A stretch of DNA of 64,000 bases from Plantago major (GCA_026545765.1 CM048844.1:57756932-57820931); one strand, 5' to 3'; shown: positions 36,521 through 47,774, counted from the stretch's first letter. Notes: generated from the letters alone by a model not told the origin. Program-made: numbers and translations.

Positions 36521-38116
36521 TGTTGATGCAGATATGATAAAGGAAAAGCCCAGGGGGATAAATAGTCTTTTACAACTTTTGTTGATAAATGATTTCACGA
36601 GATATCTGAAGATATCGATCTTAATTTCGTAGAAGAAGACTTTTACATGATAAGTGCGTCTTCAAAGAAGATATAATGTGTTTAAATACTTAGCAGGATA
36701 AAGAGAATGATAAGTAAATTGCTGAAAGTAAATAACACGTCTTTTATAGTGGTATCTGAAGGTGGCGCAATCCTTCAACTAATCCACTTCAATTCGGCCT
36801 TTCTCAGGCCTAGAATCCACTAAGACAGATAATTGAGTTCACCTTACAAATATCTTCTCTCGATTCCTACATACACTAGGTTCCCAACCAAGTTTCCCCC
36901 CCCCCCCCCCCCTGAGTTATTCCCCCGGCTCCTAGCCAAGTACTTCCTATACTCAGAAACCTTTGAGTTGTTCCTTAGTTTCCCAAACTAAGTACTTCCT
37001 ATGCTTAGTTACCTTGGAGTTATTCCTTAGTTTCCCAAACCAAGAACTTCATGTACTCCACGCCGTTTTAAGGTGTTGGTTATGAAGGTTTGTCAGGTGA
37101 GTAGTCTTACTAACTTTTCAGTTATTTAAGAATACTCTATAGAACAAGAATCACTTAACACACTTCATAATGTGTGGTGATATATTCTTTACTGACCCAA
37201 GTCTATGTTAACTATTCTGGAGAATGAAACTCAGATACTTGATCTTTTGATTCAACTCCTTCACAGATAGCAATGCTTGTTAAGGATCAGGACACTTAGA
37301 ACTTTCGTGCTACTTAGAATTCAAGAGCTTTGTCGCAACAGTAAGCTGAAGAGTAAGTAGGTTGAAGGCTTGTATGCTTGAATGAATAAGTTCGTTCTGT
37401 GTGTAAGTTTAAGGTGTCTTTCAAGCATTCTAAGTGGTGATATTTATAGTTGAATTTGAAGCCGTTTGAATAGTATCCGTTAGGCTCAATTCAAATTCAA
37501 ACTATTGATATCTGAAAATAGTACTGCAGAAGGCGTTGTCTCTTTTAATAGATTTCCTCTTTTGTTCAGATGTCTCTGTCTGCGCATTTATTGCATTGTA
37601 CTATTTTTTTCCTGTAGTGCCAACGGAACTATGCACGCTTTCTGAAGCATTGCATGTCCCTTTCCAGAGACCTTCACATCTCCAGATACCTGTTGAAACA
37701 TAGTTTTATCCAAGGTATCTGAGTGTAGGATTCTGTGGGCACTTTTCCTCGTTCAGAACCCTTGTGTTCTCAGATATCTTTTGCAAAACTTGTTTACTGA
37801 AAAACACTTGTTTCTTTAAGATATCTGGACATAGGTATCTGATGAGATCAATTTCCTTCGTCTTTAGCAATCTTGTGCAGTCTTCAAATCTTCAAATTTG
37901 TTGAACTCTCCTCCCGGATGCCTTCTTCTTGGTCTTCTACAAAGATATAAAAGTTACATTTAGAGACCTAACATCCTATACAAATTTTGCTAGACTAACA
38001 TACTTAGTGATTTTCCTCTTTTACAGTGTTCAAGTGAACCAAGAGTACTAACCACCTTTCTGAGCTAAGATAAGTCATTAGGTTGCTGATCAAAATCTAA
38101 ACAGATATTCCTAACA
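36521..38116 (-). repeat. LTR of element A, left copy
   Basis: About 1.6 kb, ending ...cctaaca at 38116; the start is diverged to tgttgatgcagatatgataa. It contains a C run (about 36896-36912) and a minus-strand TATA-like ctataaata (complement of 37441-37449). It aligns over its length with the split right LTR, which lacks about 220 bp present here (about 36860-37075). Confidence 0.88.
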
Positions 38117-38413
38117 TGGTCCATTATCGCATTTTCTGTAGTTAACCAGATTTGCTTTGTCTCCTGTCATGTGCTTCCCACATCCACTATCAAAATGCCA
38201 CTTCGGGTTCTTCCTCAAAGTGTTCTCCTCAGCCATTAGGCATGGCTCAATGTTGGAGCAATCTTGATAGATCTCCTCAGCAACCCTACATACTTCGCTT
38301 TTTTTTTTTACCAAGGTCAACCAATTCATGAGTGATGCCACATAATTCTGGAGAAGGTAGTTTGAAGTCTTCTGAGTCTTCTTCCTCAGATTCTGACTCA
38401 ATATCAAGAGCAT
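38117..38413 (-). pseudogene. Copia A pol start (protease region), truncated
   Basis: On the minus strand the frame includes WHFDSGCGKHMTGDKANLV, whose DSG is the active-site motif of the retroviral-type aspartic protease. It then stops against the LTR at 38116; all later pol domains and the polypurine tract are missing. The frame is otherwise degraded. Confidence 0.75.
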
Positions 38414-39577
38414 CCAGTTGGATTTGAATCTTTTTTACTTTCTTCAGTGAGCATAGCTCTCTGACCTCTCTTGAAGTTTCTTCTATCTTTCTTGTCACCT
38501 GTCTTTAGTTATTGAAAACATGGCAGTCTCTTTTAAAATGACCAGGTTTCTGATAATAGAAACAGATATCGTTTCCGATTTCTGCTTCCTCAGTACTAGA
38601 TGCTTGCTGAGCCGCCTTGTTCAGCGAGCTTGACAGCTGCATATTTTTTGTAGTAGTGATAGTTTGAGCCTAGATGCTTTTTCAACTTCTCTTTGGCTTT
38701 TCTTCTCTCAATCTCCCGACTGACATATTTTCTCATTTCCTTTACAGCAAGAGCATCTTCCTCAGTCATTTCTTTGGTATCCTTCTTTTCAGAAGTACCT
38801 TGTGTTACTAAAGCAACATTGTGAACTTTCTCAGCAATTATTTGTTATCTCTGAGTAGTTTCATAGTTGACAGTAGCTAAGTGGGAAAAGAGTTTTACCG
38901 GAGTGATATTTGGCATTCCTTGGTTGAAATAAAAGTACTGAGTATGTTCCCAGTTTTGATTCAAGCTTCTCACGATAGTCTTAACCATTTCAGAGTTAGA
39001 GTATCTCTCACTTTCACCAAGTCCAGCCATTTCACTCATCAAGTTGTGAACCGGAAATCTAGTTCTTCAAGAGTCTCTGTGGCACCTTGTTTAAAGTTTT
39101 GGAATTTGAGCTTCAAAATCTCGAACTTATTTTCCTTTGTTTTCTCAGTGCCTGCACAGATTTCTTCAATCAGTTGCCAGGCCACTTTTGCCATTTTTGC
39201 ACCCCACAGTTTACACTGTATGTGCTCTGGAGTGGAACGTATGATGATATTGCGAGCCTGACCATCCAGTCGATTTCTCTTGGCATCTTTCGATGTCCAG
39301 AGCTCTCTGGGCTTTGGCTCGTAAACAGCTTGACCAGTAGGTCTTCCACTGGTTGGCGCACCTGTTCGTGAGGAACCACCACTTGGTTCTTCATCAGTGG
39401 TAACTCTGTCTCTATCATTAGAAACCTCCATGGCCTGCTTGAGTTGTTGAACGACTATGGGGCCATTCTTTATTACTTCGATCATTTCGTCACTGATGGC
39501 TCTAGGTGGAGCATCATGTTGTTCTTCCATTTCTCATAGTTCTCTGGCTTGAGAATTGGAGCGTCACTTAAAGACAT
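38286..39577 (-). pseudogene. Copia A gag, frameshifted
   Basis: Gag packages element RNA into virus-like particles. The start MSLSDAPILKPENYEKWKNN lies at 39577; one base is lost about 26 codons on, compared with element B, shifting the frame to 39039-39530. That piece has the gag core (HIQCKLWGAKMAKVAWQLIE). Near 38550 the zinc knuckle reads CFYYQKPGHFKRDC: the second metal-binding Cys, intact in element B, is Tyr here. Further frame breaks occur near 39040 and 38500. Confidence 0.8.
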
Positions 39578-39681
39578 CCTGCAGCAAACACACTAAAAAG
39601 ACAAATCAAGTGTAGGTGAAAAGCAGTCAGTGGGCACTTATCTGGGATCTAGGTTCAGTGCAGAAGGCTTGGGAACCTCCT

Positions 39682-39693
39682 GCTCTGATACCA
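39682..39693 (-). promoter_or_regulatory. Primer binding site of element A
   Basis: On the minus strand tggtatcagagc, complementary to the 3' end of plant initiator tRNA-Met; two bases separate it from the LTR at 39696. Confidence 0.9.
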
Positions 39694-39695
39694 CT

Positions 39696-40289
39696 TGTTG
39701 GTCCAGATAACGGCAAAGGAAAAGACTGGAGGGGGGGGGGGGGGGGGGGATAGTCTTTTACAACTTTTGTCGATAAACACAGTTTCTCAGATATCTGAGA
39801 AGATATCTGATACTTAATTTCAGATAGCGGAAGACTTTTCTGTGATAAGTGCACGCGCTCAACAAGATATAATGTGTTTAAATACTTAGCAGGATAAAGA
39901 GAACGATAAGTAAATTGTTGAAAGTAAATAACACGTCTTTTATAGTGATATCTGAAGGTGGCGTAATCCTTCAACTAATCCACTTCGGCATTTCTCAGAC
40001 CTGGAATCCACTAAGACAGATAATTGAGTTCACCTTACAGATATCTTTACTGAAGGTTTGTTAGGTGAGTAGTCTTACTAACTTTTCAGTTATTTAAGAA
40101 TACTCTATAGAACAAGAATCACTTAACGCACTTCACAATGTGTGTTGATATGTTCTTTACTGACCCAAGTCTATGTTAACTGTTCTGGAGAATGAAACTC
40201 AGATACTTGATCTTTTGATTCAACTCCTTCACAGATAGCAATGCTTGTTAAGGATCAGGACACTTAGAACTTTCGTGCTACTTAGAATT
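39696..40289 (-). repeat. Right LTR of element A, first part
   Basis: Starts tgttggtccagataacggca and includes a run of about 20 G (39731-39750). It breaks off at ...tacttagaatt, where element B is inserted; the LTR resumes at 55256. Confidence 0.9.
40285..40289. repeat. Target-site duplication of element B, left
   Basis: gaatt, repeated at 55256-55260. It is the normal 5-bp size for Copia integrases and joins the two halves of element A's LTR. Confidence 0.9.
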
Positions 40290-41934
40290 TGTTGGTCCAG
40301 ACAACGGCAAAGTAAAAGACTAGAGGGGGGGGGGGGTGAATAGTCTTTTAAAACTTTTGTCGATAAAAACTATTTCTCAGATATCTGTGTAGATATCTGA
40401 TACTTAGATTCAGAGCGCGGAAGACTTAAGATAGATAAGTGCAGAAACAGTTAAAGTGTGTGTGTGTGTTCTTTGAAATGTAAGTACAGAAAAGTAAATA
40501 ACACAGCAAGTATAGTGGTATCTGGAGGTGGCGTAATCCTCCAACTAATCCACTTCGGTCTTCCAAAGACCTAGAATTCACTAGAATAGATAATTGAGGT
40601 CACCTTACAAAAATCCTATTCTAAGATTCCTTAAACAAATGGTTCCCAACCAAATGTTCCCCGTGAGTTGTTCCCGCTTTCCTGACCAAGTACTTCCAGA
40701 CTCGAAACCTTTTGAGCTATTCCTAGCTTCCCAAGCTAAGTACTTCCTGTGCTCAATAACCTTGAGTTATTCCTTAGTTTCTCAAACTAAGTACTTCACA
40801 TACTCCACGATTGATGGTGTTGGTTTTGTTTGAGTTGTCGATGAGCTTCTTTAATAACTTTTCGCTTAATCGGATAGCTCGTGAATCAAGTATACTTAAT
40901 ACACTTTTCAATGTATGGTATCTTGTTCTTTTCTTGACCCAAGTCTTAGATAAATGTTCTAGAGAATGAATCTCGGATACTTGATCTTTCAATTCAACTC
41001 TTTCACAGATAGTCATGTTTTGTTTAGGATCGTGACACTTAGAACTTTAGTACTACTTAAGATCGGAGCTTTGTTCGCAATGTAAAGCTTTGAGAGTAAG
41101 TAGTTTGCTTTGAGTTTAAGATATGTGTTCGATGTAAGTTCTTGAGGTTGTGTAGTGTGTCTTCTCAAGCGGTCTAAGTGTTGATATTTATAGATGAATT
41201 TGAGTGCCGTTTGAATAGTATCCGTTAGTTTAAATCAAATTCAAACTATTGATATCTCGTGTATAATCTTGTAGTAGTTTGTCTTCTTCTTGAAGCTACC
41301 GTTGCTTTTGTTCGTACATCTCCGTCTGTGCATTTAATGCATTGTACTATACTTTTGTCTCAGAGTGCCAACGAACTATGCTTTGTATCTTAGTCAACCT
41401 TGATCAGATTTCTCTGATTCTTTGAACGTTCTTATCTTTAAATTCAGTTACCTTTTTTATTGAAACATCTTTGTTTGCAATATATATATATATTTCTTTT
41501 CGTAAATGTGGTTAAAGCTCAAGGTATCTCGAGAATAGATATCATGGACACTTTCCTTGTTTCGAGATAGACCTTTTATTTCTCGATATCTCTTGTGACA
41601 CGCTTTGTTTAAAACTATTCGTGTCTTCAAGATATCCGCCAAGGTATCTCAGAAACTGCTTTCAATAATCTTGTGCGATCTTCAAATCTTCAATGTCGTT
41701 GAACTTGTTCCTTGGATGTCTTCTTCTTGGTCTTCTCTTCATAAAATAAAATTACATTTTGAGACCTAACATCCTATACAAGATTAGCTAGACTATCATA
41801 CTTAGTGGGTTTCTCTTTACAATGTTCAAGTGAACCAAGAGTACTAATCACCTTTCGAGACTAAGATAAGTCATCATGTTGTCGATCAAAATCTAAAGAT
41901 ATTTCTAACAAAATATCTAACAAATTTCCTAACA
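40290..41934 (-). repeat. 3' LTR of element B
   Basis: Runs tgttggtccagacaacggca to ...tttcctaaca. The first 350 bp are almost identical to the 5' LTR, but between about 40640 and 41900 some twenty small differences cluster at CAG or CTG sites of the sister LTR, mostly giving CG here. A run of about 12 G lies near 40326, a GT microsatellite at 40458 and a TATA-like box at the complement of 41185-41193. Confidence 0.93.
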
Positions 41935-41950
41935 AATTTCCCCTTTTGAT
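41935..41950 (-). promoter_or_regulatory. Polypurine tract of element B
   Basis: Minus strand atcaaaaggggaaatt directly before the 3' LTR start. This is the plus-strand DNA primer site used in reverse transcription. Confidence 0.88.
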
Positions 41951-44660
41951 CACCAACGACTATCTGACCTATTACAAATCTGGATGAGTGAACAATCCAC
42001 CACTTAATCATTTCTCATGATCTTTCAATTCATTCAATTAAGTGCAGAAAGTAAACATCAACCAAATCACAAGGTGTGTTCTTTGCTGACAAGTTATCTT
42101 TTATAGAATACTATCTGAGAGTAAGTTCTTCAGATAAGTTACAAAGAAAGATTACAGATAACTTCAATACATAAAACAATTTAGCTCAGTCAGCAAAAAT
42201 ACAAAAATACATAGTAAATTAGGACAACAGGAGTAGCCAAGCTCCAAGTAAACATCCTAATAACTAGTCTTCAAGTCTTCAACTCTTCAAGTCTTCAACA
42301 GTAGTTCTATGGATCGATGCGCAAATTTCCTATCTCCAAACCTTTTGATGTCATCGAATAATCATAGAGAAGTGTTCGACGAGCATCTCAAGGTCTCTGG
42401 CAAATCCACGCACCTCTTTGTAGGTTTTGGTAGGATTTTTCGACAAAATGTTTGACCCACGATACTTTCCCCACTTCGGGCATGCTCTATTCGATATCCG
42501 AAAGATTGAAGTATTCAGATAATCCTCGGATATCCGATGTCACCCTTGTATTGATCTTGATTAGATAGAACGACTCATGTGGTTCCACAATGAGTCTTTC
42601 TCTTGTGCTCTCGTGATATTGAATTGTGCACATCATCCGCTTTCCATATGGACATTCATCGAGAGGTCCTTTCTCATGGCTTCAGCCTTCGACAACTTCA
42701 AAATCCAACCAGCTTTAATGTGATTGGTGTTGATCAAGGTTGGCTTATCTTTTCTCCATGCCATAAGTTTTTATGGATTGGTTCGAAATCTTGAATTTAC
42801 CAAGAGATGCTTAAGTTCCGTAATCCAATAGCCATTTTTCCGATTGATGCACCAGAGACGGAGGAATCATTGTCATTCTTCACATACTCTATTTCGCTTC
42901 TTCCGTCCGAGTGGAAGTTGACTTTTTCTTTGCTCGCCTCGCCTATTCCTTCTCTCGCTTGAATTCTCTTTGGGGTTGTTGCTGAAGAACCACCGGATAG
43001 ACTTGGTATTTCCAGAGGGTGTTTTAGTCGCTAGGGGCTTTGCGGCTATGGGCTCGATTAGGCTTTCAATTTTCCTTTTCCGTGAAGAGGAGCTTCATCT
43101 TCATCGCTTCTTCATCATCATCAAGATTAAATATTGTGAGAGTTTTACCTTCTTCATTGCCGTGGACTTGATTTGGCCTTCTTCTTTTCTTCGAAGATTC
43201 ATCAATCTCTTTAACTGTCTTCTCCTTGAGCCTTGGTACTCCTTGAGGTTTACGTGCATGGCCCTTGTTATCATTGTAGTTCCTTCAAGAGGTTTCGGGA
43301 AGGCTACTATTTGCAAAGCTTGGCTTGAGGAGGGTTCATTGATTACGAGTGGTGGTCGGAAGTTTTCATGTTTCTTCTTCCTCTCGAGCCGCACTACCAG
43401 ATTTCTTCTTGTTTTCTTCTCCTTCCCATTCCCCGACTTTGAGGTCCAGATTTGTACACTTTCCCTTAGTCATTGTCATCGACTCAATCTCATAAAGAAT
43501 CTGAGAGAGTTAAAATGCCCTTGCAAATAATTGTAGGCGTGACCAACTTCAAGTTCGGCTTTGAGCTCTGATTTTGCTTGATAAGTCCATTGTCCTTATC
43601 TGAGCTCGCCAATGGGCCTAGGATGGCATCTGCTTTCCAGCATGTAACTTGCCTCTTGGAAAGCTTTTTTAGCTAAAGACGATCATCGTCCCTTATCATT
43701 CCTGATCTTTCGAGCAATGACTATGCTAGTTGTTCTCTGAGTGAGCTCGGTGAACTTTTTCATTTCAGAGGGACGAGGCAATTACTTCCTTGTTCGTGAA
43801 GACATCTCCTTTTCGGATGAGCCAAGATTGCATCTGCTCATGTATTCATGGGAGTGGACATTTGCGGTTCTTTGAAAGTTTCAGGAGCAATCCGTTTCTT
43901 TTCAAGTGTGAAACAACTAGATGTTCATTGCGATGCTCTCGCCAAAGTCTTGTCTTCTTCATCATCCGAGTAATCACCAAAGGATCTTCATCCTCTTGGA
44001 CATTCTCATCGATTGTGTCGAGTCTAGCAACCATCTCGTAGATTGGTTTCTTCCCTTTTTGGGAGGAGGATGGTACTTTTTGAAGATGATGCGCCTTTAG
44101 CATCATGCTTAATTTGTATACTTCTTGATGTCGAGTTCTTTGGTGATGGCATTTACAAGATCATGTAGCTCTTTAACCTCGAGAGTAAGCAATCATCTCT
44201 TGCAGATATTGATCTTGTAGTCAAGCTTGTCTCTAGATTTAGCTATCCGGTCTTCCAGTTGAAGGTGGAGTCTGTTGTTCTTCTTCCAACAGTTGTGCGA
44301 GTGAGCGATTCGATTGAGTATTCAACAATTTCTCGAGCGATTTCCTCGTAATCCTCAACTACTTGTTCAAGAATAACCTTTTGTTGGGAAGATGGATGAG
44401 TTGACTTTTGAGGAGATGGAGACGAGATTTACGTGCTTTCCTCTCTTTGCTTTTCATAGATTGAGGCATGATTTCTTTGTGAAATTCCTCCGTCCACAGT
44501 GCGGGGCGCCATCATCATCATCCTTTTTGTCATGTCATCCTTTTGGTGATGGTGTGGGAGGTTCATCAAGTCGTTGCTTATCTCTTCCTCCTCATCATCT
44601 TGAGATAAGATTGATCACTTCAGAATAGTGATCTTACGCCCATTAACCTCTTCTTGTTCG
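41951..44660 (-). pseudogene. 3' untranslated part and degraded end of the accessory region of element B
   Basis: From 41951 to about 42300 nothing coding is seen. From 42300 to 44660 minus-strand fragments look protein-like but are broken every 50-100 codons, for example 43101-43394 (NEPSSSQALQIVAFPKPLEG) and 43846-44106 (MVARLDTIDENVQEDEDPLV). CG dinucleotides are frequent and CAG/CTG scarce here, as in the altered part of the adjacent LTR, so some breaks may be sequence errors rather than mutations. No known domain was recognised. Confidence 0.5.
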
Positions 44661-44663
44661 AAG

Positions 44664-45894
44664 TTATAAATTGCGTAGTGCAGCGTAATCGCTTGAATGC
44701 CATCTGTAATCTTGTCGACCATCTGCCTGCTCAAAGGCTTGTATCAAGCGGCGCCACTTCTCCGAGAAATCCTTATGCAATAGAGTCGCGTAATGCTCGG
44801 TAGGGAACATTGCATGAATATACGTCTCTAAGTCAAGAGCTCGTGCTCGTCTGGTTGGTTGATCTGTGATTCTCAATATTTTAGAGAGATCAGAGCACCT
44901 TAACCTTTGCCATTTCTTGAAGCATTGAATATGCTTTGGCAGGGTTTGAGCTTTGAAGAAGGGAAGTAGGTCCCTTTTCTCATCATTGGGAGCCTGCTTT
45001 GCACTTGTTTGAGCCTGAAAGAAAGAGTTTTGAGTGAGTTTCAAAACTTTTGTAGATATCTGAGTAGAAGTGTAGTTTAGTTTCTGAGTTACCTGAGTAA
45101 GTACTTCAGGCTCAGAGACTTGTGCTACTGAGACAATTGGTGTCTCAGATATCTTGTTGTGAGGTGGAGACTTGTAAGTCTGGTCCTCATCAACCTTTCT
45201 TTCTTGAACTTGAGAATTAAGATTAATACAATACTTAGGAAATTATTTGAAAGAATTTGTGCAAAAATGCTTTAATGAGTTCTGAGTTTTGGACTTACTT
45301 CCTCAATAGGAAGCTTAGAGTCATTTTTCTCAGAAACTTTCTCAGTTTCTGGTATTCTTTCATGTGATGTTGCCTTGGGAGCTTCATCAATTTCCATTGA
45401 TGCAGGGGTGTCGCAACTTTTTTTTCCTTTGCATTTCTACTTCTGAATGAGCCTGTAAGTAGAAAGTATTGAATATTTTAGAAGAAGTTTAAGATAACCC
45501 ATGATGAAGAATACTTATCACTGATTTTTCATGTACCTTCATGCTAGAAGGCTCAATGATGTGTTCTTGAAACCTTGTCGGTCTACTGGTTTGTCTCGAC
45601 ATTTCGCTTTATCTTCCTCTTTCTCGGTTGGAGCCTGTTAGAAACATTTACTTTAAATGATTAAGCACATAGACAAATGATGAAAAGTGTTATCTTAAGA
45701 ATCAATTATCACCGTGGTAATGTGCTCAGATTTCTTAAGAGGCGAGGTCAGGGTAACCTCCTTCTCGCTTCGAGGCAAGCTTTCCACTTCCTCTTGTTTC
45801 GTGTTTCTAACTCATTTGTAACAAAGAATTTTTATATAAGTAACAAGATATACAAGCATAAAATTTTTTCACAAGGTAGAGTTAAACCATTCAC
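44664..45894 (-). pseudogene. Accessory gene of element B, distal part with five intron-like gaps
   Basis: On the minus strand, open stretches alternate with short AT-rich gaps that begin GT and end AG: 45894-45807, 45712-45635, 45536-45453, 45298-45204 and 45092-45015 (78-95 bp). Three acceptors share AG|GCTC. Coding pieces include RPTRFQEHIIEPSSMK, IPETEKVSEKNDSKLPIEE and, in the last open piece (44664-45014), DLETYIHAMFPTEHYATLLH. Some exons need a one-base change to stay in frame. No known family was recognised. Introns here imply expression from a spliced RNA, since genomic RNA must keep them. Confidence 0.5.
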
Positions 45895-46994
45895 CCCGAG
45901 CATTGTCGGTGATTGGTCTCTGGAACTTGTGACCCTTTTATACTTTGGTCTTCTTGTTCCAGTACAGCTTCTTTGTTTGAAGTTTTAGGTACTTCACACC
46001 TCTCCTGAGTGTGCAACTCAGTTGCCTCCCCTGGTTGATCATTCTGAGTAGATGTCTCAGTTTGATCCCTCTCATTGAATTGGGGAACCTGCTCTTTTGC
46101 AGGATTTTCTTCAGCATACTGCATTGCTGGTAATTTGAAATGGAGTTCATTTACCATTTCATCAACCACTTGTGGTTGTTGTGGTTGTCTGGAAGCAGAA
46201 GATCGGTCAGTAGAGTGTTCTTCCAGATTTGTAGATGTGGCATTTCCATCAGCATCTGCCAGCACTAAATTACCACTCATCAGGGCTTTTTGAAGTTGTG
46301 CGTAAGAAACGTTCCCTGATGATGTGTTTGCACCAACAACCTTTGCTATAGGTGCTTGTTCAGCAACCTGAGGTGTAGGTTCTTTTTCAGAAACCTTATC
46401 ACCAGTAACTGTTACAGTAACCTTAGCCCTCTTTGTTCTTTCTAGGACTTGAGAGATGATTAGTTCATCATCTTCATCGCCAGAGCTCTCATCAGCATTG
46501 GGAACTGATTGGTCCATTACTCCTGCGATTTCTGCAGATGGGGCTTGGTGCTTTTCACCTGTTTTGGCAGCATTTATGAGTTCATCAGCAAAGCTTTCTG
46601 TAATAGTCTTCACATTTCTGAAAGCACTTTCTCTTGCTGAGTCAACTTGTTCAGTAGTTGATAACTCTTTTGCAGCATTGATGAGTTGATCTGCCTTTAT
46701 CAGTTCATCGGCAAGGCCTGCAGACATCTGAGAATCGACAACCTCAATGGGTGTGTCTTCTGATTTGCCATCAGACTTCTTTCTTGAAGTTCTGGGCTTC
46801 TTGATCGCAACCTTTTCTTCAGATACCTTTTCAGACTTTCGCTTCTTAGAACCTTTCTGAGACCTAGTAACCTTTTTCATCAAGTTTGTATACTCATATT
46901 TGTAGAGTAGGTTACTGTTGGCTATTTCAGCCGTCTCTCTGAGCTCAATGCCAAGCTTCTCCAGCAAGTAGCATATCTTCGCACCATAGCCCAT
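45891..46994 (-). CDS. Accessory ORF of element B, main open part (367 codons)
   Basis: The longest open frame downstream of pol. It begins MGYGAKICYLLEKLGIELRE, then has basic, nuclear-signal-like stretches (SQKGSKKRKSEKVSEEK, KKPRTSRKKSDGK), repeated helices around ADELI(K/N)A, an acidic patch and a Gln/Thr/Glu-rich tail. It lies 1.5 kb beyond the RNase H stop on the pol strand, where Sireviruses carry an env-like or additional ORF. I see no signal peptide or membrane segment in it, so an envelope role is not supported. The start shown is only the first Met of the open stretch; coding probably enters from upstream exons or frames. Confidence 0.6.
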   Translation of the reverse strand: MGYGAKICYLLEKLGIELRETAEIANSNLLYKYEYTNLMKKVTRSQKGSKKRKSEKVSEEKVAIKKPRTSRKKSDGKSEDTPIEVVDSQMSAGLADELIKADQLINAAKELSTTEQVDSARESAFRNVKTITESFADELINAAKTGEKHQAPSAEIAGVMDQSVPNADESSGDEDDELIISQVLERTKRAKVTVTVTGDKVSEKEPTPQVAEQAPIAKVVGANTSSGNVSYAQLQKALMSGNLVLADADGNATSTNLEEHSTDRSSASRQPQQPQVVDEMVNELHFKLPAMQYAEENPAKEQVPQFNERDQTETSTQNDQPGEATELHTQERCEVPKTSNKEAVLEQEDQSIKGSQVPETNHRQCSG

Positions 46995-47282
46995 CGTGGC
47001 CTTTGGCTCAGCTAGTCCTTTGGCGATCTTAGGCTCAAGCCTTGAATCTTCTTCACAAACTTCATGAAGGCATACTTTCCCCGATTAAAAGGGTTTTCCA
47101 AATTTTGTCTTGTTGATTCAAAGAAGAACATCATTATCCATCGTTCTTGGCTTATCCGTCAGCACCTCCTTGTAGACCATCAAAGCATCCGTGAAGAATG
47201 CAAGCCAATACATCCAAGTGAACCATCGATGTCCGGTTCGGATGTCGACAAGCTTGTACTCGGTATATCTCGATTTTCAAGA

Positions 47283-47774
47283 TCACACGCCATCATACAA
47301 TTGTTTAACACCTTCAAGGAGATCATCATCCTTGGTGTTTATTTCAAAATCCTTTCCAAGATTTTGAAACTCAAACAACTTACTGAAGTTGTTAAGTCCG
47401 TATGATTTCCTTTCCTTGATCGAGGTTTTGATGACACTATTGCAATTGCCTTGAAACACAGAAATTATCTCGAGTTGTTGTAGAATTCCAACACATCGAG
47501 TGATGAAATTCCACTGGGCGAAGCGGATAGAAATCCTTGATTTGTGCCTTTTCAAGCATGTCAAGAATCGACTTTACGTCGCTTGGTTCTCTATTGCAGC
47601 CGTGAGGTATTCCTCAACCATGGCACCACCCCAAATCATTCTGTGATTTGAAGTCCAATGGTGATTAAAATCTCCTACCAGTCGGTTGTTCACAATAACC
47701 AACTCTGGTGCTTGCTTTTCAGCAGTACCAGTGGAGGATTGAGATTTCTGTGTGGAAGAATTCTTTGGGGCCAT
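47283..47774 (-). pseudogene. Accessory gene of element B, N-terminal part, frame-broken
   Basis: Starts MAPKNSSTQKSQSSTGTAEK at 47774 and stays open 66 codons (including RMIWGGAMVEEYLTAAIENQ). It continues in another frame at 47283-47564 (IISVFQGNCNSVIK, LFEFQNLGKDFEINTKDDDL). Between this and 46994 the frame is repeatedly broken; CG is again unusually common there. A serine/threonine-rich start followed by a globular segment recalls the putative plant transposon protein domain of some retroelement extra ORFs, but this is a guess. Confidence 0.5.

Noticed and set aside
36896..36912. Assembly gap or linker suggested by a long C run
   Set aside because: The other LTR copies have G/C runs too, although at another place in the LTR, and the sequence on both sides aligns with sister LTR sequence, so no break is called.
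42970..43530. 186-codon plus-strand frame
   Set aside because: Lies antisense within Copia element B, where minus-strand frames read protein-like; composition is Phe/Leu-rich as expected for an antisense frame.
45891..46994. Retroviral-type envelope gene
   Set aside because: Position fits an env-like ORF, but no signal peptide, membrane segment or cleavage site is visible; called only an accessory ORF.
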